NCBI GenBank assembly: GCA_945864765.1
Contig: CAMBDR010000217.1
Coordinates: forward strand, 1-7,117
From: Janthinobacterium lividum
Lineage (GTDB): Bacteria > Pseudomonadota > Gammaproteobacteria > Burkholderiales > Burkholderiaceae_D
DNA: 7,117 nt
Direction: 5' to 3'
Shown: positions 1-6,100 of the stretch, piece after piece
How positions within the stretch are numbered: the first letter of the stretch is position 1
How the letters are laid out: each line of letters begins with the position of its first letter
The notes under the pieces: model-generated
What the model saw: only the letters and a program-made list of their open reading frames with translations
Database searches by the model: none
What the model was told of the DNA's origin: nothing
Position numbers and translations under genes: made by a program

Positions 1-3000
1 TCGGCACCAATAGTGACGGTCTTTCTGTGTTTGACCCACGTACCGGGCAATTTGAAAATTTTCACAACAAACCAGGCGATCCTGGCAGCATGGCGGTGGG
101 CGCGATATCGGCACTGGCGGGCGATGCCAAAGGCGGAATGTGGGTGGCCACCGAGACGGGCTTGTATTATCTGCCCGCTGCGGGCAAAAGTTTTATCCAT
201 TATCAGTATGATGCGACCCGTGCCGCCAATCCAGCCAATGCACGGGGTTTATTATCGGATAAATTGCATAGCCTGTTACTGGATAAAAGCGGGCGTTTGT
301 GGGTGGGTGGCAAGCTGGGTTTGCAACGCTTGTCAATTGATGGAAAACGCTTTGAAACCATCACCGAAGGGCAGAGTATTCGCTCCTTGTTTGAAGCCAA
401 AGATGGCAAGATCTGGATGGGCAGTTATCGACACGGTGCCGCCTGGCTGGCACCGGGCTCGACCCAGCCACATTGGTTGGATTTGGAAAAACTGGGCCAC
501 CCCTGGATTGAAGGGATTGCCCAGATGCGGGACGATCAAATTTGGTTGGCCAGCTATGGCGGTGGCATCAGCGTGGTTGCCGCCAGCGATGGCCAGCCAG
601 TGCAAATATTGCGCCATGATCCCGCGCTTTCCAGCTCTCTGGCGCTCGATTCGGTCAAATCGATGCTGTCTGATCGTGCGGGCTGGCTCTGGATTGGCAC
701 CTGGGGCGGCGGCTTGCAACGCATCAATACCAATAATGTCATGCTCAAGGTATTGCGCCACAGTCCGACCCGGCCCAACGGTTTGAGTCACCCTGAAGTA
801 TTGAGCGTGCTGGAACTGGCCAACGGCCAAATTTTGATGGGCACCAATGGCAATGGGATCGATATCATTGACCGCCGCCGCGGCCTGGTTGGCGGTTACC
901 GGGCTGGCAAAGGCGGCGCGCTGCCGGACCCTGCCATTACCGCGCTGGCCCAAACCAAAGATGGCTCGGTTTGGGCTGGCACCCAACAAACCGGCATCGT
1001 GTGGCAGCAGGCCGGGGCATCAGACTGGAATGCGATGCCCGGTTTGCCGCACGAATCGATACTCAAATTATTGGCCACGCATGACGGTGCTTTGTGGGCT
1101 GCCACCAATAGTGGGGTGGCGCGTTGGAAGCCTGGCCAAACCGGTTTTGAAACCATGACCGATCACACTGGCAAGCCCATGTTGAACGGCGTTACCACCC
1201 TGGTTGAAGATGGCGAGGGCCGCGTCTGGTTTGGCACCGATACCGGTCTGTGGTTTTACGAAGCGGGCGCACGTGGCCTGATGCCGATTGTAGCGGCGGG
1301 CAAACGAGCCGATGGCCTGGTTTCTGAATCGATTATCGGTTTGCTGATTGATCGCCGCGCGCGCCTGTGGCTGGCCACCGACAAGGGGCTGGACCGGATG
1401 TTGCGCCGGGATGGCCAGAGCGCGTATTTTGAGCATATCAGTGCACAATTAGGGCAGCCAGGCAAGGCATTGGGTGGCAATTTGATGGAAGACAAAGCCG
1501 GACGCATCTGGACCAGTGATTTTGTGATTGACCCGGTAAAACTGAGCGCCCATCCACTATCACGCGCCGACGGCATGGATATTGGCGCAACCTGGGGCGG
1601 GGCATTTGCACAGGCGCGCGATGGCTTGATGTTTTTTGGTGGCTCGCAAGGGGTGGCGATTGTCAACCCGGCATGGTATCGGGATGACAATTATCAACCG
1701 CCGGTGGTTGCGCTCGATCTGAAAATCAACGGTAAAGCGGCCCCGCTGAGCGCGCTGGCAGACCTGGTCAGCGCGGGGGGGGCTGTGCCAACGCTTGTGC
1801 CAACGCCTGTGCCAACACTCACCTTTAACCCGGAACAACGCGACTTTGCGCTGGAATTTTCTGCCCTCGATTATGCCGAACCGAAAAAAAATGCCTATCA
1901 ATATCGCCTGACAGGCTATGACAAAGACTGGATTAACGCCGACTTTGAACATCGCACCGCCAGTTATGGCAATCTGGCACCGGGGCAATACACCCTGGTG
2001 GTGCGTGGCAGCAATCGGCTGGGCAATTTTAGCGTGCATGAACTGACGATTCCGATTTTGGTCTTGCCAGCCTGGTGGCAAACCTGGTGGTGTCGCTTGC
2101 TCGGGTTTTTAAGTATCACTGGTTCCGCATTTGGATTTTACTACTGGCGCGTGACCCGTTTGCGCAACATTATCCAGGCGCGCACCGCCGCCATTGCTGC
2201 TGCCCATGACCGATTGGCCAGCACCCATCAAGAACTGGCTTTAACCCATGACGAATTGGCAGCGGCGCACCAGCATTTGAAGGAAACCCAAACCAAACTG
2301 GTGCAATCAGAAAAAATGGCCTCGCTGGGTGGCTTGGTGGCAGGTATTGCCCATGAAGTCAATACCCCACTGGGCACCACCATGGTCGCCATTTCGGGAG
2401 CAACGAGTGCCTTGCAAGAGGTGAGAAATGCCATTGCCAATCATAGTTTAAGCAAATCGCAATTGGATAGTGCGACCGCAGAAGCCTTGGAATACACTGC
2501 GCTGGCGCTGCGCACCAGTACCCGCGCCGCCGATCTGATCGCTACCTTCAAAACCATTGCGGTGCGGGTTGATAATGACCAAAGTGTGGAAATTGATTTG
2601 GCGCACTATTTGTCGGATAGTGTCAGTCTGCTGCGTGGTCCGCTGGCGGCCAACGGTTGCAAGCTGGAGATCGATGTGCCGGATGGATTGCGCATCAACA
2701 TTGTGGCCGATGCCTTGCAGGAAGCCTTGACGCGGGTGTATGCCAACATTCTGGATCATGCCTTTAGCGATGGCAGAAAAGGGCTGTTGCGCCTTGCCGC
2801 AAAGCTGGGTGATGCGGGCCAGGTGCAGATCACGATCAGCGATGACGGACATGGCATCGATGCCGCTATTCTACCCAAAGTATTTGACCCGTTTTTTACC
2901 ACCAAGAGTGGCGGCGGCCATGTTGGACTGGGTTTGCATGTGGCGTTTAACCACGTTACCCAACGCCTGAAGGGGGAGATCAGTATCGCCAGTACGCCGG

Positions 3001-3113
3001 AACAAGGTACGACTGTCACGATCTTGCTCAAACCGGAGGTGTTGGTGAATAAGGGTGCAAATAAGGGTGCAAATGAGGGAACAAGTAAGAGCACAAGTAA
3101 AGGCACATCATGA
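1..3113 (+). CDS. Propeller-domain sensor histidine kinase (kinase 1), 5'-partial
   Basis: A membrane sensor kinase expected to bind a periplasmic ligand, autophosphorylate on His and pass phosphate to an unseen response regulator. The frame is open to the left edge (first full codon at 3). The GTG at 27 falls inside a propeller repeat and is not the start. Alignment with kinase 2 puts about 114 residues upstream. Residues are numbered from that GTG as 1. Reg_prop repeats have their Trp or core at nt 141, 300, 414, 543, 690, 837, 972, 1095, 1227, 1368 and 1509, plus partial or terminal repeats at 3 and 1635. Then come a Y_Y_Y domain (about 1824-2084), an aromatic WWQTWW segment leading into one transmembrane helix (about 2085-2147), heptads (2214-2318), the H-box AHEVNTPLG (His776, nt 2352), N-box Asn907, the G1 box DDGHG (Asp939), the F-box FFTTK and the G2 box GGGHVGLGL (2910-2936). 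The DHp/ATPase core resembles the family with NTPLG, RAADLI..FK and N-x-L-x-HAF motifs. There is no GAF, receiver or HTH domain. The ATPase ends near LLKP and is followed by a 24-residue repetitive tail. Family assignment is firm; ligand and target are unknown. Confidence 0.95.
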   Translation, partial: GTNSDGLSVFDPRTGQFENFHNKPGDPGSMAVGAISALAGDAKGGMWVATETGLYYLPAAGKSFIHYQYDATRAANPANARGLLSDKLHSLLLDKSGRLWVGGKLGLQRLSIDGKRFETITEGQSIRSLFEAKDGKIWMGSYRHGAAWLAPGSTQPHWLDLEKLGHPWIEGIAQMRDDQIWLASYGGGISVVAASDGQPVQILRHDPALSSSLALDSVKSMLSDRAGWLWIGTWGGGLQRINTNNVMLKVLRHSPTRPNGLSHPEVLSVLELANGQILMGTNGNGIDIIDRRRGLVGGYRAGKGGALPDPAITALAQTKDGSVWAGTQQTGIVWQQAGASDWNAMPGLPHESILKLLATHDGALWAATNSGVARWKPGQTGFETMTDHTGKPMLNGVTTLVEDGEGRVWFGTDTGLWFYEAGARGLMPIVAAGKRADGLVSESIIGLLIDRRARLWLATDKGLDRMLRRDGQSAYFEHISAQLGQPGKALGGNLMEDKAGRIWTSDFVIDPVKLSAHPLSRADGMDIGATWGGAFAQARDGLMFFGGSQGVAIVNPAWYRDDNYQPPVVALDLKINGKAAPLSALADLVSAGGAVPTLVPTPVPTLTFNPEQRDFALEFSALDYAEPKKNAYQYRLTGYDKDWINADFEHRTASYGNLAPGQYTLVVRGSNRLGNFSVHELTIPILVLPAWWQTWWCRLLGFLSITGSAFGFYYWRVTRLRNIIQARTAAIAAAHDRLASTHQELALTHDELAAAHQHLKETQTKLVQSEKMASLGGLVAGIAHEVNTPLGTTMVAISGATSALQEVRNAIANHSLSKSQLDSATAEALEYTALALRTSTRAADLIATFKTIAVRVDNDQSVEIDLAHYLSDSVSLLRGPLAANGCKLEIDVPDGLRINIVADALQEALTRVYANILDHAFSDGRKGLLRLAAKLGDAGQVQITISDDGHGIDAAILPKVFDPFFTTKSGGGHVGLGLHVAFNHVTQRLKGEISIASTPEQGTTVTILLKPEVLVNKGANKGANEGTSKSTSKGTS
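1775..1782 (+). repeat. G8 homopolymer tract inside kinase 1
   Basis: Eight consecutive G residues lie directly before the 12-nt VPT repeats in the propeller to Y_Y_Y linker. A one-base change here would frameshift kinase 1 before its transmembrane and kinase parts. The tract is read directly from the sequence. Whether it varies in length, or reflects a sequencing uncertainty, cannot be told from one copy; the frame is intact as given. Confidence 0.8.
1785..1820 (+). repeat. Three 12-nt tandem units encoding VPTL, VPTP and VPTL
   Basis: GTGCCAACGCTT, GTGCCAACGCCT and GTGCCAACACTC follow one another in frame in kinase 1. They encode a proline-rich linker between the last propeller repeat and the Y_Y_Y domain. 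Kinase 2 has no comparable repeat at this place, so the segment looks like a local expansion in kinase 1. Confidence 0.85.
2214..2318 (+). repeat. 21-nt heptad repeats: signalling coiled coil of kinase 1
   Basis: Five consecutive seven-residue units each begin with Leu: LASTHQE, LALTHDE, LAAAHQH, LKETQTK and LVQSEKM. They link the transmembrane helix to the H-box helix. Exact seven-residue spacing with Leu at one position and Ala often next fits a parallel coiled coil that carries the signal to the DHp bundle. It is a protein-level repeat, with loose similarity between the 21-nt units. Confidence 0.7.
3048..3107 (+). repeat. Five degenerate 12-nt tandem units encoding the kinase 1 tail
   Basis: Five in-frame 12-nt units read AATAAGGGTGCA (twice), AATGAGGGAACA, AGTAAGAGCACA and AGTAAAGGCACA. 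They encode NKGA, NKGA, NEGT, SKST and SKGT, followed by one Ser and the stop. The tail lies beyond the ATPase domain and is predicted to be disordered and basic. Every unit carries a purine-rich core (AAGGG, GAGGGA, AAGAG or AAAGG), and the last of these is the probable ribosome binding site of kinase 2. Confidence 0.85.
3099..3103 (+). promoter_or_regulatory. Shine-Dalgarno site of kinase 2
   Basis: AAAGG sits 6 nt before the ATG at 3110, inside the last codons of kinase 1. The start overlaps the upstream stop as ATGA, a typical arrangement for translational coupling. The spacing favours 3110 over the second ATG at 3116, which would have a 12-nt spacer. Confidence 0.65.
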
Positions 3114-6100
3114 AAATGTTCTTCTGGCTGGCGGCACTGCTGCTCTATTGCATTGCGCCAGCGCTTGTGGCGGTAGAGACCTTTGCAAATAAGCTCGTCA
3201 CGACGGCAGATTTTTCCTTTACCGAGCCGCAGTTTGAAAGCGTGGAAAATACCACCTTGTTGCCCGATGCAATGGCATCGGTACTGGCGCAGGATAAACA
3301 GGGCTTTATCTGGATCGGTACGCAAGGTGGCTTATTGCGTTTTGATGGCTACCATTTGCGCAAATTTTTGCGCGATGCCAATAATCCCGCATCACTCGTC
3401 GGCGATTCCATTACGGCGCTGTGGATCGATCCAAAAAACCGATTGTGGGTCGGCACCCAAAGCGAAGGCTTGTCCATGTATGACGCGACCAGTGAGCGCT
3501 TTGTCAGTTTTGTCCATAATACTGCCAATGCCAATAGTCTGGCCAGTAGTTTTATTACCGCACTCTCCGGTGATGCCCACGGCGGCATTTGGGTTGGCAC
3601 TGAAAAAGGCTTGGACTATCTGCCGCCGGGCAGTAGCGAATTTGTACACTACGGCAAGCAGGTTGGCAATGCCAATGGCCTCCATGATAATCGTATCCGT
3701 AGCCTGTTGCTGGACCGCCGTGGCTATCTTTGGGTTGGCACGCAAGCTGGCCTGCAATATCTTGAACCCCTGAGCAAGAAATTTCATGCAATCGCTGTCC
3801 TTGGTCAGGATCAGCGCGCTACGCCCGTGGTTCAAGCCCTGTTTGAGGCCCGGGATGGCAAAATCTGGGTGGGCACAGGCAAACAGGGCGTGGCGTGGAT
3901 CGATCCCACAGCAGGGCCAGCGGCCACCTTCCATTTTTTGACATCGGATAGTGCCAGTGCGCCGATTCTGCAGTTTTGCCAACCCTTCCCGGATCAAATT
4001 TGGGCCAGTTCAAGCGGTGAAGGTTTGCAGGTATTGGCGGCCAATGACGGCCAATTACTCAAACGGTTACGCCACAATCCCACCACCAATACCAGTCTGG
4101 CACATGATAAGGTCAATGCACTGCTGGTGGATCGCTCCGGTCTATTATGGCTTTCAGCGGTGGGTGGCGGCTTGCAGCGCTACAACCCACAAAATGCCAG
4201 TGTGCGTTTGGTGCGGCAAGGTATCGGCCAGCCCGTCGCACAAGGGGATGCCCACAGTGTGCTGGCGCTTGCTGACGGCCGTTTGCTGATAGGCCGCATC
4301 GGCAACCGGATTGATGTGATTGATCGCAAGCTCGGCTTGACAGATCGCTTGGAAGCCAAAGCTCAGGGCACGGCATCGAACCTGCACGGCAGCATCACCA
4401 CCATGCTACAAATGGATGACGCAAGCCTGTGGGTTGGCACCATCAGCGATGGTTTGTTTCGGCTCGATAAAGGGGCGCGCTTCTGGAAAAGTTTTTCCTT
4501 GGCTGAAGGTTTGCCCGATCTGCGGGTATTTCGCTTGCTCAAGAGCCGTGATGGCGGCTTATGGGTTGCCACCAAACGTGGCTTGGCGCAATGGGACCCG
4601 CAATTGCAGCGCTTTATTGCAGTTCACGACGCGGGCGGCAAAAAGATGCAGGAATCCTTGCATGCGCTGGCCGAAGACCAACTCGGCCGAATTTGGGCCG
4701 CCAGCCATAGCGGCCTATGGGTCTACCAAAAACGGCTGGGGTTGCGCCTGATTGAGCATGAACCACAACGTCCCACCAGCCTGATTACCAACCGCGTCAA
4801 CGACTTATTATTTGATTCTGCCAATCGCCTGTGGATCGATACGGCGCAGGGTTTGGAACGATTGACGCATTGGAATGGTGAACGCGCCGAATTTGAGCAT
4901 ATCAGCAGCTTGATCGGACGGCCTGGCCACTCAATCGGGGAAAACTTGCTGGAAGATAAGCAAGGCCGAATCTGGACTGAATCCTTGATCCTGGACCCGC
5001 AGCGCATGCGTTATTACCCACTTTCCAAAGCCGATGGCTTGAATATTGGCGTGACCTGGTTTGGCGCAAAGGGGCGCACGCAGGACGGTTTGCTGCTCTT
5101 TGGCGGCTCGGTCGGACTGGCCATTGTCGATCCCGCCCAATTTAAACCCTGGGAATATCACCCCCCGCTTCATGTCACCGAACTCAAGCTGGGCGGCATC
5201 CCTTATCCGGCCGGGGTACTTACTCCAGAGCTGCAACTGCACCCGCGACAGCGCAATTTTTCCATCGAATTTGCGGCACTCGATTATACGATGCCGCAAA
5301 ATCTCCATTACCGCTATCGCTTACTGGGCTATGAGCGCGAATGGATTAACACCAGTGCCGATCATCGCAATGCCAGTTATGGTAATTTATGGCCCGGCCA
5401 ATATACCTTGCAAATACGCGGCAGCAATCGAACTGGCCAATGGAGCGAACACGAGCTATCGATTCCGATTCGGGTCTTGCCTGCGTTTTGGCAAACCTGG
5501 TGGTTTCTGATGTTGGCACCCATGGCAATCGGTGGCCTGGCTTTTGCACTGTACCGCTGGCGCACCGCCAGGCTCACCAAACTGGTCGCGGCGCGCACGT
5601 CGGATATCATCAATATTAGCCGCATCGGGCAAGAACTCACCGCCACCCTCGATACCGAACAGGCGTTTGACCGCGTTTATAAAAAAGTGCGCGCCCGGCT
5701 GGATGCCTTTGCCTTCAGTATCGGCGTCTATGATGAAGCCAAAGCTGAGATCCGATTTGTGTATCAAATTGAAGACGGCAAGCGCTACCCGAATATTGCC
5801 ATCAGCATGAGCGAGCAGGCCAGGCCGGCGGTCTGGTGTGTGCGGGAGCGGCGCGAATTAATCGCAGCCAGCAGCGATGAATTACTCAATTTTGTTTCAG
5901 CAAATTTACCCGTACTCTACGGTGAGGGCACTGAAACCGTGGTGTATTTACCCTTACTGCTGGAACAGTGCGTGATCGGCTGTATTTCGGTGCAAAGTAA
6001 AAAAAGCCACGCCTATGACAAAAATCAGCTCGAATTTTTGCGCGTGCTGGCCAGTTATATCGCCATTGCCGTCTCCAATTCCATCGCCCATGGTGCGCTG

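Noticed and set aside
13..786. Plus-strand ORF of 257 codons in another frame at the left end.
   Set aside because: It overlaps the propeller repeats of kinase 1 and is rich in Cys, Trp and Pro with no domain pattern, as expected for an out-of-frame shadow.
1884..1891. A8 run as a programmed frameshift site.
   Set aside because: The zero frame continues into a well-conserved Y_Y_Y domain, and I saw no stimulatory structure or sensible alternative-frame product.
2745..2765. N-box of kinase 1 read as NILDHA, which suggested loss of the key Mg-binding Asn to His.
   Set aside because: Aligned with the matching kinase family (N-x-L-x-HAF), Asn907 is the second, Mg-binding Asn and His911 is the usual residue four places later. 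Only the first Asn is changed.
27..3113. GTG at 27 as the real start of kinase 1.
   Set aside because: The eight codons before it (GTNSDGLS) continue a propeller repeat that aligns with kinase 2 from residue 115, so the gene begins upstream of the window.
2756..3325. Minus-strand ORF of 189 codons across the gene junction.
   Set aside because: It is antisense to the ATPase end of kinase 1 and the signal-peptide region of kinase 2, both strongly supported. Its translation shows no recognisable domain.
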